Of a stretch of DNA of 64,000 nt, positions 1 to 8,540 are shown in pieces. Within the stretch, counting starts at the first letter, position 1. Each line of letters begins with the position of its first letter. The stretch is taken from contig NZ_FOCE01000012.1 in the NCBI RefSeq assembly GCF_900110025.1, forward strand, positions 41,819 to 105,818. The letters are read 5' to 3'. The notes beneath the pieces are model-generated. The model was not told the origin of the DNA, did not search any database, and worked only from the letters and a program-made list of their open reading frames with translations. Made by a program: the position numbers and the translations under genes. This stretch comes from Gemmobacter aquatilis (GTDB lineage: Bacteria > Pseudomonadota > Alphaproteobacteria > Rhodobacterales > Rhodobacteraceae).

Positions 1-326
1 GATTATTAGATGATTTGGGGCACTGTGTGGAAACAGACCGGCGAATCGTGATCTGCCGGGAACTGACCAAGCGATTCGAAGAAACCACGCGCGGCACTTT
101 GGCCGAGGTGACGGCCGCCTTTGCCGGGCGCGAGGTGAAAGGGGAAATCGTCGTGCTGATCGATCGGGCTCCGGCGCGGGCGGCCAGCGCCGATGATCTG
201 GATCAGGCGCTGCGTCAGGCCTTGCGGGATCACCGTGTCAAGGAAGCGGCGGCGATGGTGGCCGAGGCGCTGGATCTGCCGAAACGCGAAGTTTATCAGC
301 GCGCCCTGCGCCTGTCGGAGGAATGA
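1..326 (+). CDS. rsmI: 16S rRNA 2'-O-methyltransferase RsmI, C-terminal part (5' end outside window)
   Basis: The open frame enters from before the window start, so only the last ~108 residues are present. The motif CRELTKRFEE followed by RGTLAEV and KGEIVVLI is the conserved C-terminal part of RsmI, which uses SAM to 2'-O-methylate C1402 of 16S rRNA. The catalytic and SAM-binding core is upstream and not visible. The stop is one base before the ATG of the yraN-like gene, and rsmI-yraN adjacency is common in proteobacteria, which supports both calls. Confidence 0.9.
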   Translation, partial: LLDDLGHCVETDRRIVICRELTKRFEETTRGTLAEVTAAFAGREVKGEIVVLIDRAPARAASADDLDQALRQALRDHRVKEAAAMVAEALDLPKREVYQRALRLSEE

Positions 327-327
327 G

Positions 328-690
328 ATGCGTCAGATCCGGGGAAAGATGGCCCACCATGCCGGGCAGGCCGCCGAGGGCGCGGTGGAGCGGCTGTATG
401 AACGGGGCGGGCGGCAGATCGCGGCGCGGCGCTGGCGGGGCCATGCCGGTGAGATCGACCTGATTGCGCGGGACGGGGCCGAAGTGATCTTCATCGAGGT
501 GAAGCAAAGCGCCACCCATGCGCAGGCGGCGGAACATCTGGGGCCGCGGCAGAGGGCGCGGATCTGTTCGGCGGCGGCAGAGTTTCTGGCCGGGGAGCCG
601 CTGGGGCAGTTGACCGAGGCGCGGTTCGATGTGGCGCTGGTGGATGGGCAGGGGCGGATCGAGATTCTCGAAAACGCCTTCGCGGCCTGA
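328..690 (+). CDS. YraN/UPF0102 family protein with endonuclease-like fold
   Basis: A 120-residue protein starting at the ATG one base after the rsmI stop. A longer in-frame extension upstream only reads through rsmI, so the short start is preferred. The sequence GEIDLIARDG followed by IFIEVKQ gives the D...ExK signature of the PD-(D/E)XK nuclease-like fold that defines UPF0102. Family members are small and of uncertain function, often suggested to act in DNA repair or recombination. It is probably co-transcribed with rsmI and followed by gshB after about 50 bases. The family assignment is firm; the biochemical role is not established. Confidence 0.88.
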   Translation: MRQIRGKMAHHAGQAAEGAVERLYERGGRQIAARRWRGHAGEIDLIARDGAEVIFIEVKQSATHAQAAEHLGPRQRARICSAAAEFLAGEPLGQLTEARFDVALVDGQGRIEILENAFAA

Positions 691-743
691 TTGCATCGGG
701 CCGGGCGCTCGGGCATTGAGGGGGCAAAGCAGGAGGAATTCCC

Positions 744-1688
744 ATGCGCCTCAAGGTGGCCTTGCAGATGGACCCGATCGGGTCGGTGAATATCAATGCG
801 GACAGCACGTTCCGCATCGCGCTGGAAGCACAGGCGCGGGGGCATGAGCTGTTCTTCTACACGCCCGACAAGCTGGCCTTCGTGGAAGGGCGGGTGATCG
901 CGCGTGGTTTTCCGATCGAGCTGCGGCGCGAGATTGGCAATCATGTGACCTATGGCGCCGAGACCGAGGTCGATCTGGCCGATTTCGATGTGGTCTGGTT
1001 GCGGCAGGATCCGCCGTTTGACATGGGCTATATCACCACGACCCATCTGCTGGAGCTGATCCATCCGGGCACGCTGGTGGTGAATGATCCGTTCTGGGTG
1101 CGCAATTACCCGGAAAAGCTTCTGGTGCTGCGCTTCCCGCAGTTGACGCCGCCCACGGCGATTGCCCGCGATCTGCAGACGATCCGCGAGTTCAAGGCGC
1201 GGCATGGCGACATCATCCTCAAGCCGCTTTATGGCAATGGCGGGGCCGGGGTGTTCCGGCTGGACCCGAACGACCGCAATCTGGCCTCGCTGCACGAGAT
1301 GTTCACCGGCATGAGCCGCGAGCCGATGATCGTGCAGAAATTCCTGCCCGATGTGGCCAAGGGCGACAAGCGGGTGATTCTGGTGGACGGCGAACCTGTG
1401 GGGGCGATCAACCGGGTGCCGCAGGCGGGCGAGACGCGGTCCAACATGCATGTCGGCGGGCGGCCCGAGAAGATCGGGTTGACCGACCGGGATCTGGAGA
1501 TCTGTGCGACGATCGGGCCGGTGTTGCGCGAAAAGGGGCAGGTTTTCGTCGGCATCGACGTGATCGGTGACTGGCTGACCGAGATCAACGTGACCTCGCC
1601 CACCGGGATTCAGGAGTTGGAGCGGTTTGACGGCACCAATACCGCCGCGCGGATCTGGGAGGTCATCGAGGCGAAGCGCGCTCGCTGA
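744..1688 (+). CDS. gshB: Glutathione synthetase
   Basis: A 314-residue ATP-grasp ligase joining gamma-glutamylcysteine and glycine to make glutathione in the cytosol. The N-terminus ([20 protein letters not shown]) matches the GshB substrate domain. [14 protein letters not shown] is the ATP-grasp loop, and the C-terminal [17 protein letters not shown] carries the metal-binding Asn and the usual NVTSPTG ending. The start is set by a strong GGAGGA Shine-Dalgarno eight bases before the ATG. The length is normal. Its 3' end overlaps the convergent comM-like gene by 26 bases. It fits the rsmI-yraN-gshB order seen in related genomes. Confidence 0.96.
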   Translation: MRLKVALQMDPIGSVNINADSTFRIALEAQARGHELFFYTPDKLAFVEGRVIARGFPIELRREIGNHVTYGAETEVDLADFDVVWLRQDPPFDMGYITTTHLLELIHPGTLVVNDPFWVRNYPEKLLVLRFPQLTPPTAIARDLQTIREFKARHGDIILKPLYGNGGAGVFRLDPNDRNLASLHEMFTGMSREPMIVQKFLPDVAKGDKRVILVDGEPVGAINRVPQAGETRSNMHVGGRPEKIGLTDRDLEICATIGPVLREKGQVFVGIDVIGDWLTEINVTSPTGIQELERFDGTNTAARIWEVIEAKRAR

Positions 1689-3186
1689 GCGTCAGGCGAT
1701 AGCTGACCGCCTCGGCGATATGGGGCGCGCGGACGTCGGCGCTGCCCGCCAGATCGGCAATGGTGCGGGCGACGCGCAAGACGCGGTGATAGCCGCGGGC
1801 CGACAGGCCGAAGCGTTCGGCGACGCGGCTGATCAGGGCGCGGCCTTCGGCATCGGGGGTGGCGATCTCGTCCAGCACCCGGCCCTCGGCATCGGCGTTG
1901 ACGCGCAGGCCGGGGGTGGTGGCGAATCGCTGTTGCTGGATCTGGCGGGCGCGCAGCACACGGGCGGCGATGGTGGCGGATGTGTCGCCCGCGGCGGGCA
2001 GATCGAGGTCGGTATAGGCGACCGGGGGCACATCGACGCGCAGGTCGAAGCGATCCATCAGCGGGCCGGAGATGCGACCGAGGTAGTCTTCACCACAGAG
2101 CGGCACCTTGGCGCAGGCGCGGGACGGATCGGTCATATAGCCGCATTTGCAGGGATTGGCGGCGGCGACCAGCAGGAAGCGGCAGGGGTAGCGGATATGC
2201 GCATTGGCGCGGGCCACCACCACCTCGCCGGATTCGATGGGCTGGCGCAGGGTTTCCAGCACGGCGCGGGGAAATTCGGGGAATTCATCCATGAACAGCA
2301 CGCCGTTATGGGCGAGGCTGATCTCGCCGGGCTTGGCCCCTTTGCCGCCGCCGACAATGGCGGCCATCGACGCAGTGTGATGTGGTTCTCGGAACGGGCG
2401 TTCGCGCGAGATGCCGCCTTCGGACAACAGGCCCGCCAGCGAGTGAATCATCGAGGTTTCAAGGGCTTCCGGCGCGGAAAGCGGCGGCAGGATACCGGGC
2501 AGGCGGGCGGCCAGCATGGATTTGCCGGAACCGGGCGTGCCGATCATCAGCATATGATGGCGCCCGGCAGCGGCGATTTCCAGTGCGCGTTTGGCGCGTT
2601 CCTGGCCTTTCACCTCGCGCAGGTCACGGGTCAGCGGCGGGCGCGACACCTCACCCGCCTCGGCCGGGGTGATCGGGGCCTGGCCGGTATAATGGCGCAC
2701 CACCTGATCGAGCGATTCCGCGCCCAGCACCTGCGTCGCGCCGACCCAGGCCGCCTCGGCCCCGCAGGCGCGGGGGCAGAGCAGCGCCCGGTCGGCCTCG
2801 GCAGCGGCCATGGCGGCGGGCAGGGCGCCAATCACCGCGATCAGGCGGCCATCCAGCGACAGTTCCCCGAGCGCCACGGTGGCCTCCACCTCGTCCTTAG
2901 GAATGATGTCGAGCGCGGCGAGCAGGGCCAGCGCGATGGGCAGATCGAAATGTGAGCCCTCTTTCGGCAGATCGGCGGGCGAGAGGTTGACGGTGATCCG
3001 CTTCGACGGCAGCGCGATCGACATCGCGGCGAGGGCGGCGCGCACCCGTTCCTTCGCCTCGGACACCGCCTTGTCGGGCAGGCCCACCACGGCGAAGGCG
3101 GGCAGGCCTGCGGCGACGGCGCATTGCACCTCGACCATGCGGGCCTCGACCCCTTCAAACGCCACCGTATAGGCCCGCGCGACCAT
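1663..3186 (-). CDS. comM: YifB/ComM family Mg-chelatase-like AAA+ ATPase
   Basis: A 507-residue protein of standard length. An N-terminal ChlI-like domain (residues ~20-150, with [21 protein letters not shown]) precedes the AAA+ module with Walker A GTPGSGKS and Walker B LFMDEF. A cysteine-containing loop (NPCKCGY...ACAKVPLC) and the C-terminal Mg-chelatase-type domain follow. ComM in naturally competent bacteria is a hexameric helicase that promotes branch migration during transformation. In other species the family name YifB is used and the role is less clear. The 3' end overlaps gshB in a convergent arrangement. The family is certain; the competence role is inferred. Confidence 0.93.
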   Translation of the reverse strand: MVARAYTVAFEGVEARMVEVQCAVAAGLPAFAVVGLPDKAVSEAKERVRAALAAMSIALPSKRITVNLSPADLPKEGSHFDLPIALALLAALDIIPKDEVEATVALGELSLDGRLIAVIGALPAAMAAAEADRALLCPRACGAEAAWVGATQVLGAESLDQVVRHYTGQAPITPAEAGEVSRPPLTRDLREVKGQERAKRALEIAAAGRHHMLMIGTPGSGKSMLAARLPGILPPLSAPEALETSMIHSLAGLLSEGGISRERPFREPHHTASMAAIVGGGKGAKPGEISLAHNGVLFMDEFPEFPRAVLETLRQPIESGEVVVARANAHIRYPCRFLLVAAANPCKCGYMTDPSRACAKVPLCGEDYLGRISGPLMDRFDLRVDVPPVAYTDLDLPAAGDTSATIAARVLRARQIQQQRFATTPGLRVNADAEGRVLDEIATPDAEGRALISRVAERFGLSARGYHRVLRVARTIADLAGSADVRAPHIAEAVSYRLTLSERASPR

Positions 3187-3230
3187 CCCCGCCCCCGTTT
3201 ACCTTGCTTAACGGGTAACGGGGGAATGGT

Positions 3231-4103
3231 TTACGATTGGTAAAGAGCGACGAATTTCGGCCAGGCCTCGGGGTCTGCCACCGTCTTGTCGCGGCAGAAG
3301 GCATTGCAGAAGCCGAAGCGGCGGCCTGCAAGCTCCAGAACATGGGTGACGGGCTTGCCAGAATAGGGACAGGCGGTGTTTTCGGCCTGCGTGCCGTCCA
3401 CCGCGCGGGCGGGCAGGGGCGTGGGGCCGGGCCAGGGGCGTTGCGGATAATCGCGGCGGTAGAATTCCTGATCGGCACCGTCGATCAGGCCCATGGCGCG
3501 CCAGCGGCGGAACGAAGGATGGGCAAGATGCGCCGCGACATAGGCCTGCGCCGCCGGACCCACGGGCAGGTTATAGCCCGCAATCCGCGCGGCGACCGGG
3601 GCAAAGAACACATCGGCGGCGGAATAGGCGCCGCAAAGCCAGTCGCCCGCAGCGCCGGTTTGCACGCGCGCCCAATCCCAGATCACCTGAAGGCGGGCCA
3701 GATCGGCCAGAACCTCGGGCGGGGGCGCGCAATCGGCATAGCTGACGCGCAGGTTCATCGGGCAGTAATTGCGCAGCGCGGAAAAGCCCGCGTGCATCTC
3801 GGCCGCCAGCACCCGGGCCACGGCGCGGGCTTTCGGATCGGCGGGCCAGATCCTGGCTTCGGGGTGGCGCGAGGCGAGTTCTTCGGCGATGGCGAGGCTT
3901 TCGGGCACCACCACCCCGTCGGGCGTGCGCATGGTGGGGGCGGTTTTCGCCGGGTGGAAGTCTTTGAGAAGGTTCGGCAGTTCGTCTGTATACAGCCGCG
4001 CCGTCAGCGTGCGCACGGGGATGCCGAAGGCATCGAACAGCAGCCAGCCGCGCAGCGACCAACTGGAATAGCCACGGTCCCCGATTACCAGATCATAGGT
4101 CAT
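3231..4103 (-). CDS. Glutathione S-transferase with C-terminal Cys-rich YHS/TRASH-like tail
   Basis: A 290-residue protein. The first ~220 residues are a GST: the start region YSSWSLRGWLLFDAFGIP is the thioredoxin-like domain with the active-site Ser region, PESLAIAEELASRHP is the conserved Glu-Ser pocket, and an alpha-helical domain follows. The last ~50 residues (CPYSGKPV...FGFCNAFCRDK...DPEAW) are not part of a canonical GST and resemble a YHS/TRASH-type metal-binding finger. Three ATGs lie within 12 bases; the third (4103) is chosen because GGAG sits six bases before it. No partner gene is evident; the neighbours are comM and cobalamin genes. The substrate is unknown. Confidence 0.85.
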   Translation of the reverse strand: MTYDLVIGDRGYSSWSLRGWLLFDAFGIPVRTLTARLYTDELPNLLKDFHPAKTAPTMRTPDGVVVPESLAIAEELASRHPEARIWPADPKARAVARVLAAEMHAGFSALRNYCPMNLRVSYADCAPPPEVLADLARLQVIWDWARVQTGAAGDWLCGAYSAADVFFAPVAARIAGYNLPVGPAAQAYVAAHLAHPSFRRWRAMGLIDGADQEFYRRDYPQRPWPGPTPLPARAVDGTQAENTACPYSGKPVTHVLELAGRRFGFCNAFCRDKTVADPEAWPKFVALYQS

Positions 4104-4175
4104 CACCATCTCCATTTTGGCCCAGCCTAGCGGCGCGGGGGCTGTGGGGGAAACGCCGATTTGTCAGGCGATCCA

Positions 4176-4733
4176 TCACGGAATGTGATTGATCCGCAGC
4201 GCCTGCCATCCGTCGGTGAAGCGAAGTTCGGTAAGCGACAGCGGCTCGATCTTGTGGGCGAAGACGGTCTGCACATCGCAGCCAAGGGCGCGTTGCAGGC
4301 TGGCGAGGATCGGGCCGAAATGGCAGACGACAATGGCGCGCGGCGGCAGGGCGTCCAGCGTGTGCTGCACCCGCGCGGCCATGGCGTTCCAGCTTTCGCC
4401 GCCGGGGGCCTGCACTTCGCCCGCGTCCTCCCAGAAGGCGCGGATCAGGGCGGGGGTTTCGGCCTCCACCTCGGCATAGGGGCGGGATTCCCAGGCGCCG
4501 AAGTGGAGTTCGCGCAGGCGGGGGTCATGCGGCAGGCGCGGGCGGGGGCCTTGCAGCGCGTCGGCGGTGGCGCGGGCACGGTGGAGGTCGGACGAGATCA
4601 CCGGCACATCGGGCAGCGCGGCAGACAGCCGGGCGAGTGCTGCGGTATCCGACAGATCGGCGGCGCGGTCGGTCCAGCCGATCATTTCCTTCGCATGGGT
4701 CGGGCCGTGGCGGACCAGCCAGAGGTGCCTCAT
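4176..4733 (-). CDS. Histidine phosphatase family protein, probably CobC-like alpha-ribazole phosphatase
   Basis: A 185-residue phosphoglycerate-mutase-like phosphatase. LVRHGPTHAKE near the N-terminus is the RHG catalytic motif with the phosphohistidine, ELHFGAWE is the second conserved block, and VVCHFGPI holds the second catalytic His. The ATG at 4733 overlaps the cobU stop by four bases (ATGA), so the two are translationally coupled. Coupling to cobU suggests a role in the lower-ligand steps of cobalamin assembly (dephosphorylating alpha-ribazole phosphate). Some family members act on other phosphates, so the substrate remains an inference from context. Confidence 0.82.
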   Translation of the reverse strand: MRHLWLVRHGPTHAKEMIGWTDRAADLSDTAALARLSAALPDVPVISSDLHRARATADALQGPRPRLPHDPRLRELHFGAWESRPYAEVEAETPALIRAFWEDAGEVQAPGGESWNAMAARVQHTLDALPPRAIVVCHFGPILASLQRALGCDVQTVFAHKIEPLSLTELRFTDGWQALRINHIP

Positions 4734-5278
4734 GGCAGGGTGCCCTTCAGCACCAGCGGCAGACCGGCGATCACCGTGACCACCAGCCCTGCGCTGGCGG
4801 CGAGGCGCTGATTCAGCCGCCCCTGCGCATCGCGGAACCGCCGCGCCAGCGCGTTTTCCGGCACGATGGACCAGCCGAGTTCGTTGGTCACCACCACCAC
4901 CGGCGCGGCACAGGCCAGCAGCGCGGCCTCCAAGGCGGCGGCCTCGGCCTCCAGATCCGCTTCGGCCAGCATGCGGTTGGTCAGCCAGAGCGTGGCGCAA
5001 TCCAGCAGCACGGCATGGCCTGCGGGCACGGCGGCCAGGGCGGCGCACAGGTCATGCGGCGCCTCGACCGTCTGCCAGCCGGGGCCGCGATCCACCTGAT
5101 GCGCGGCGATGCGGGCGCGCATTTCGCCGTCCCAAGCCTCGGCCGTGGCGATGTAGAGGCGGGGCAGGGCGCTGGCGCTGACCAGCCCCTCCGCAAAACG
5201 TGACTTGCCGGACCGGGCGCCGCCGATCACCATCGAAAGCTGCGGCAGGGATTTATCTTTTGGCAGTGATCCGATCAC
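4730..5278 (-). CDS. cobU: Bifunctional adenosylcobinamide kinase/adenosylcobinamide-phosphate guanylyltransferase
   Basis: A 182-residue nucleotide-binding enzyme, CobU/CobP, which phosphorylates adenosylcobinamide and then attaches GMP during nucleotide loop assembly of vitamin B12. VIGGARSGKSRFAE is the family P-loop. LLDCATLWLTNRM and VVTNELGWSIVPENALAR are strongly conserved CobU blocks, and the terminal RLNQRLAASAG region is typical. The chosen GTG start has GAGG eight bases upstream; another GTG at 5311 would add 11 residues. Its first codons overlap the candidate promoter for the divergent sigma-factor gene. It is followed by a CobC-like phosphatase. Confidence 0.92.
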   Translation of the reverse strand: MIGSLPKDKSLPQLSMVIGGARSGKSRFAEGLVSASALPRLYIATAEAWDGEMRARIAAHQVDRGPGWQTVEAPHDLCAALAAVPAGHAVLLDCATLWLTNRMLAEADLEAEAAALEAALLACAAPVVVVTNELGWSIVPENALARRFRDAQGRLNQRLAASAGLVVTVIAGLPLVLKGTLP

Positions 5279-5296
5279 GTCGCAGCCTCGTATTCC
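5267..5296 (+). promoter_or_regulatory. Candidate sigma-E (ECF)-type promoter for the RpoHII-like gene
   Basis: TGATCC at 5267-5272 is followed after 18 bases by TATTCC at 5291-5296, about 45 bases before the ATG of the sigma-factor gene. In Rhodobacter sphaeroides, RpoE promoters carry a TGATCC -35 element with an ~18-base spacer, and rpoHII belongs to the RpoE regulon. The -35 match is exact and the spacing right; the -10 is less certain. The site lies partly inside the start of divergent cobU. Confidence 0.5.
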
Positions 5297-5340
5297 AGTC
5301 AAACGTACCACACCAACGCAAGCAGCGAACGGGGGTCTTC

Positions 5341-6216
5341 ATGGCGCTGGATGGATATACCGACCAAAAGATGTCGCGCCAAGCGATGAAGGCCGAATTG
5401 CTGGATGCCGAAACCGAGGCGCGGCTGGCCTATGCCTGGCGTGACCAGCGCGACGAGGCGGCGCTGCACCGGCTGATCACCGCCTATATGCGGCTGGCAA
5501 TCTCCATGGCGTCGAAGTTCCGGCGCTACGGCGCGCCGATGAATGACCTGATTCAAGAGGCGAGCCTTGGCTTGATGAAGGCCGCCGACAAGTTCGACCC
5601 CGATCGCGGCGTGCGGTTTTCGACCTATGCGGTGTGGTGGATCAAGGCGAGCATCCAGGATTATGTGATGCGCAACTGGTCGATGGTGCGGACGGGATCG
5701 ACCAGCAGCCAGAAGGCCCTGTTCTTCAACATGCGCCGGGTGCAGGCCAAGCTGGAACGCGAGGCGGGCGAGCGGGGCGAGGTGCTGGACCAATACCAGA
5801 TCCACGAACGCATCGCGCAGGATCTGGGTGTGCCGCTGGCCGATGTGCTGATGATGGAGGGGCGGCTATCGGGGTCTGATTTCTCGTTGAATGCCACGCA
5901 AAGCAGCGAGGACGAGGGGCGCGAATGGATCGACGCGCTGGAAGATGACAGCGCGCAGCCCAGCGAGGTGGTCGAGGGGCAGCATGACACCGCCCATCTG
6001 CGCGGCTGGCTGGTGCAAGCCATGGGGGCGCTGAGCCCGCGCGAACGCTATATCGTGACCGAACGCAAGCTGCGTGGCGAGGGGCGGACGCTGGAAAGTC
6101 TGGGTGAGGAACTCGGCCTGTCGAAAGAGCGCATCCGGCAATTGGAGGCGGCGGCTTTCGCCAAACTGCGCCGCAATCTGGAGGCAGAAGCGCCGGAGAT
6201 CCGGCATTTCCTTTGA
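5341..6216 (+). CDS. RNA polymerase sigma-32-family factor, RpoHII type
   Basis: A 291-residue alternative sigma factor. Region 2 (YMRLAISMASKFRRYGAPMNDLIQEASLGLMKAADKFDPDRGVRFSTYAVWWIKASIQDYVMRN, shown here in part: DLIQEASLGLM, FSTYAVWWIK) and the RpoH-box-like segment SSQKALFFNMRR are clear. Region 4 carries the helix-turn-helix LESLGEELGLSKERIRQLE. Alphaproteobacteria often have two RpoH proteins; the second, RpoHII, serves oxidative and singlet-oxygen stress under RpoE control. The candidate sigma-E promoter upstream favours RpoHII over RpoHI. The start ATG follows a GGGGG stretch; longer in-frame extensions overlap cobU. It is followed by an inverted copy pair of the dispersed repeat. 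Confidence 0.88.
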   Translation: MALDGYTDQKMSRQAMKAELLDAETEARLAYAWRDQRDEAALHRLITAYMRLAISMASKFRRYGAPMNDLIQEASLGLMKAADKFDPDRGVRFSTYAVWWIKASIQDYVMRNWSMVRTGSTSSQKALFFNMRRVQAKLEREAGERGEVLDQYQIHERIAQDLGVPLADVLMMEGRLSGSDFSLNATQSSEDEGREWIDALEDDSAQPSEVVEGQHDTAHLRGWLVQAMGALSPRERYIVTERKLRGEGRTLESLGEELGLSKERIRQLEAAAFAKLRRNLEAEAPEIRHFL

Positions 6217-6242
6217 CCGGGGCGCCAGCGGTGCTGGTGTTT

Positions 6243-6307
6243 GAGTATTTGGACCAGGGTGAGGGGGCAAGGGCGGCTCTTGTGCTTTCACCCTGGCAAA
6301 AATACTC
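6243..6307. repeat. Inverted pair of the dispersed AGTATTT...CCAGGGTGA repeat
   Basis: A right-pointing copy (6243-6262, GAGTATTTGGACCAGGGTGA) and a left-pointing copy (6288-6307, TCACCCTGGCAAAAATACTC) are nearly perfect inverted repeats separated by 25 bases. They could fold into a long stem just after the sigma-factor stop. Single copies of the same unit occur at five other intergenic sites in this window. It may act as a transcript end or be a passive REP-like family. Confidence 0.8.
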
Positions 6308-6396
6308 ATCTTCTGTCTGTCACGGGCGCGCGGTCGGGTATGGTTGAGTTTCCTTTGCCCGGCCTCTACACCTTTGCCAAAGGCAAGGGGGGCGCC

Positions 6397-7590
6397 ATGC
6401 TGGCAGGGAAACGGGTTCTTCTGATCATCGGCGGCGGCATCGCGGCCTATAAGGCGCTGGATCTGATCCGCCGCTTGCGCGAGCGCGGGGCGGCGGTGAC
6501 GCCGGTGATGACGCGGGCGGCGGGCGAATTTGTCACGCCTCTGTCGGTCAGCGCTCTGGCGGGGGAGGCGGTGCATACGGATCTGTTCGATCTGACCGCC
6601 GAGGCGGAGATGGGGCATATCCAGCTATCTCGCGTGGCGGATCTGATCGTGGTGGCGCCAGCGACCGCCGATCTGATGGCGAAGATGGCGCAGGGGCGGG
6701 CGGATGATCTGGCCTCGACCCTGCTTTTGGCCACCGATACGCGGGTGCTGCTGGCCCCGGCGATGAATGTGCGGATGTGGCAGCACCCGGCGACGCAGCG
6801 TAATCTGGCGCAGCTGCGGGCGGATGGCGGGCTGTTTGTCGGCCCGAATGACGGCGAGATGGCCTGCGGCGAGTTCGGTCCGGGGCGGATGGCGGAACCG
6901 CTGGAGATCGTGGCGGCGGTGGAGGCGGCGCTGGCGACGGGGCCGCTGGCAGGGCGGCATGTGCTGGTGACCTCCGGCCCGACGCATGAGCCGATCGACC
7001 CGGTGCGCTATATCGCCAACCGATCCTCGGGCGCGCAGGGCACGGCGCTGGCGGCGGCGCTGCGCGATCTGGGGGCCAACGTGACCTTTGTCACCGGCCC
7101 GGCTTCGGTGCCGCCGCCTGCGGGGGTGCGGGTGGTGAAGGTGGAAACCGCGCGCGAGATGCTGGCGGCGGTGGAGGCGGCCCTGCCCGCCGATGCGGCG
7201 GTGTTTGCCGCCGCCGTGGCCGATTGGCGGGTGGAAAATGCCGCCGGGCAGAAGATGAAGAAAGACGGATCAGGCCAGGCCCCGGCGCTGGAATTTGCGG
7301 AAAACCCCGACATTCTGGCGACGATTTCGCGGATGGGGCAGGGGCGGCCACAACTTGTGGTGGGCTTTGCAGCGGAAACCGAGACGGTGACCGCCCATGC
7401 CACCGCCAAACGCGCCCGCAAGGGCTGTGACTGGATCGTGGCGAATGATGTCAGCCCGGCGACCGGCATCATGGGCGGGGCGGAAAACGCGGTGACGCTG
7501 ATTACCGGCGCAGGGGCCGAAGACTGGCCGCGCATGGCCAAGGACGAAGTGGCGCGGCGGCTGGCGGCGCGGATCGCGGCGGCGCTGTGA
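6397..7590 (+). CDS. coaBC: Bifunctional phosphopantothenoylcysteine decarboxylase/phosphopantothenate-cysteine ligase
   Basis: A 397-residue CoaBC (Dfp), catalysing two consecutive steps of coenzyme A synthesis: ligation of cysteine to 4'-phosphopantothenate and decarboxylation of the product. The N-terminal flavoprotein half has GGGIAAYKALDLIRRL, the catalytic-His region (GHIQLSRVADLIVVAPATA), the PAMNVRMW motif and the Cys-containing GEMACGEFGPGRM lid. The C-terminal ligase half has TSGPTHEPIDPVRYIANRSSG and AAVADWR...KMKK. The ATG at 6397 follows AAGGGG; the longer frame runs into the repeat. Length and order of domains are normal. Confidence 0.96.
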   Translation: MLAGKRVLLIIGGGIAAYKALDLIRRLRERGAAVTPVMTRAAGEFVTPLSVSALAGEAVHTDLFDLTAEAEMGHIQLSRVADLIVVAPATADLMAKMAQGRADDLASTLLLATDTRVLLAPAMNVRMWQHPATQRNLAQLRADGGLFVGPNDGEMACGEFGPGRMAEPLEIVAAVEAALATGPLAGRHVLVTSGPTHEPIDPVRYIANRSSGAQGTALAAALRDLGANVTFVTGPASVPPPAGVRVVKVETAREMLAAVEAALPADAAVFAAAVADWRVENAAGQKMKKDGSGQAPALEFAENPDILATISRMGQGRPQLVVGFAAETETVTAHATAKRARKGCDWIVANDVSPATGIMGGAENAVTLITGAGAEDWPRMAKDEVARRLAARIAAAL

Positions 7591-8406
7591 TCACTCCACC
7601 GGGCAGCCGGTGGTCTCCATCGCATGGCCCTCGGCCAGCACGGTGAGGCGCAGTTGTGTGGGGTCGAGCTGGTAGCTGGCCCCCGGCGGCGGCACGAAAT
7701 CGGCGACGGCGGTCAGGGCATTGCCCGCCCGCGTCACCTCGGCATCCGAGACCCAGACCGGGGTTTCCGGCTCCATCACCACGGTTTCGGGGCCGGTGGC
7801 GGGGGGCAAGGCGAGGCGGGCGGTGACGCGCAGCCCGTCTTCGATTTCCTCGACCTTGCAGGTCACCTCGGACAGACCGGCCTCGGCGGCAGAAAGCGGG
7901 GTTTCGGCCAGCGCGGTTTCGATCATCGGATCGGGGGCGCCGGTCTGGGACAGGGTGGCTGACAGCGCAAGGCTGGCGGGCATGCAGATGTCGTTGCACA
8001 CACCCAGCAGCACGGCGGCGTTCAGCAAGACGGGTTGCGCCGGATCGGCGGGGGTAATCTCGACCGGCAGCACCACGTCCTGCCGATAGCCGATGGTCTT
8101 CATCCCCTGGAAATCAAAGACTTCCGGGCTGGGCCAATGCACCTTCACCGATCCGAGGTTTTGCGAGCCCGCCCAATCGAATTCCGGCGGGATACCCGCA
8201 TCGCCCGGCGCGCGCCAATAGGTTTTCCAATGCGGCGCCAGATGCAGATGCAGCGCCGCCATTTGCCGCCCATCCGCCATGCGCCAGCCGGGCCGCAGTT
8301 CGGCCTGCAGCACATCAGCTTGCGAGGCCGGAGTTTGCGAGACCGGGCCGGTCTGGGCATGCAACGGGGCTGCGAGCAGCAGCGGGAGGAGGGCGTGTCG
8401 GATCAT
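7591..8406 (-). CDS. Periplasmic DsbD N-terminal-like (DsbD-alpha) domain protein
   Basis: A 271-residue protein starting with a Sec signal peptide (MIRHALLPLLLAAPLHA). The mature part matches the stand-alone thiol-disulfide interchange domain related to the DsbD N-terminus: WKTYWRAPGDAGIPPEFDW, the block GYRQDVVLPVEI and the Cys pair in LLGVCNDICMP. In DsbD that domain passes electrons to periplasmic partners. The membrane and thioredoxin domains of full DsbD are absent, so the redox partner must be encoded elsewhere. The start is the second ATG because the signal peptide begins there. It is convergent with coaBC with no gap. Confidence 0.85.
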   Translation of the reverse strand: MIRHALLPLLLAAPLHAQTGPVSQTPASQADVLQAELRPGWRMADGRQMAALHLHLAPHWKTYWRAPGDAGIPPEFDWAGSQNLGSVKVHWPSPEVFDFQGMKTIGYRQDVVLPVEITPADPAQPVLLNAAVLLGVCNDICMPASLALSATLSQTGAPDPMIETALAETPLSAAEAGLSEVTCKVEEIEDGLRVTARLALPPATGPETVVMEPETPVWVSDAEVTRAGNALTAVADFVPPPGASYQLDPTQLRLTVLAEGHAMETTGCPVE

Positions 8407-8540
8407 GCGCTGAAAATAGGGGCTGGCGCGGAAATGCGAAATCACATTCCGGAGAAGCCGCGCCGGGGCCGTGATGTGTGGCGCGGTTGCCCTTGTCGCC
8501 CGCGACCGGCGGGGCCATATTTGAGGGGAAGGAGTGCAAG

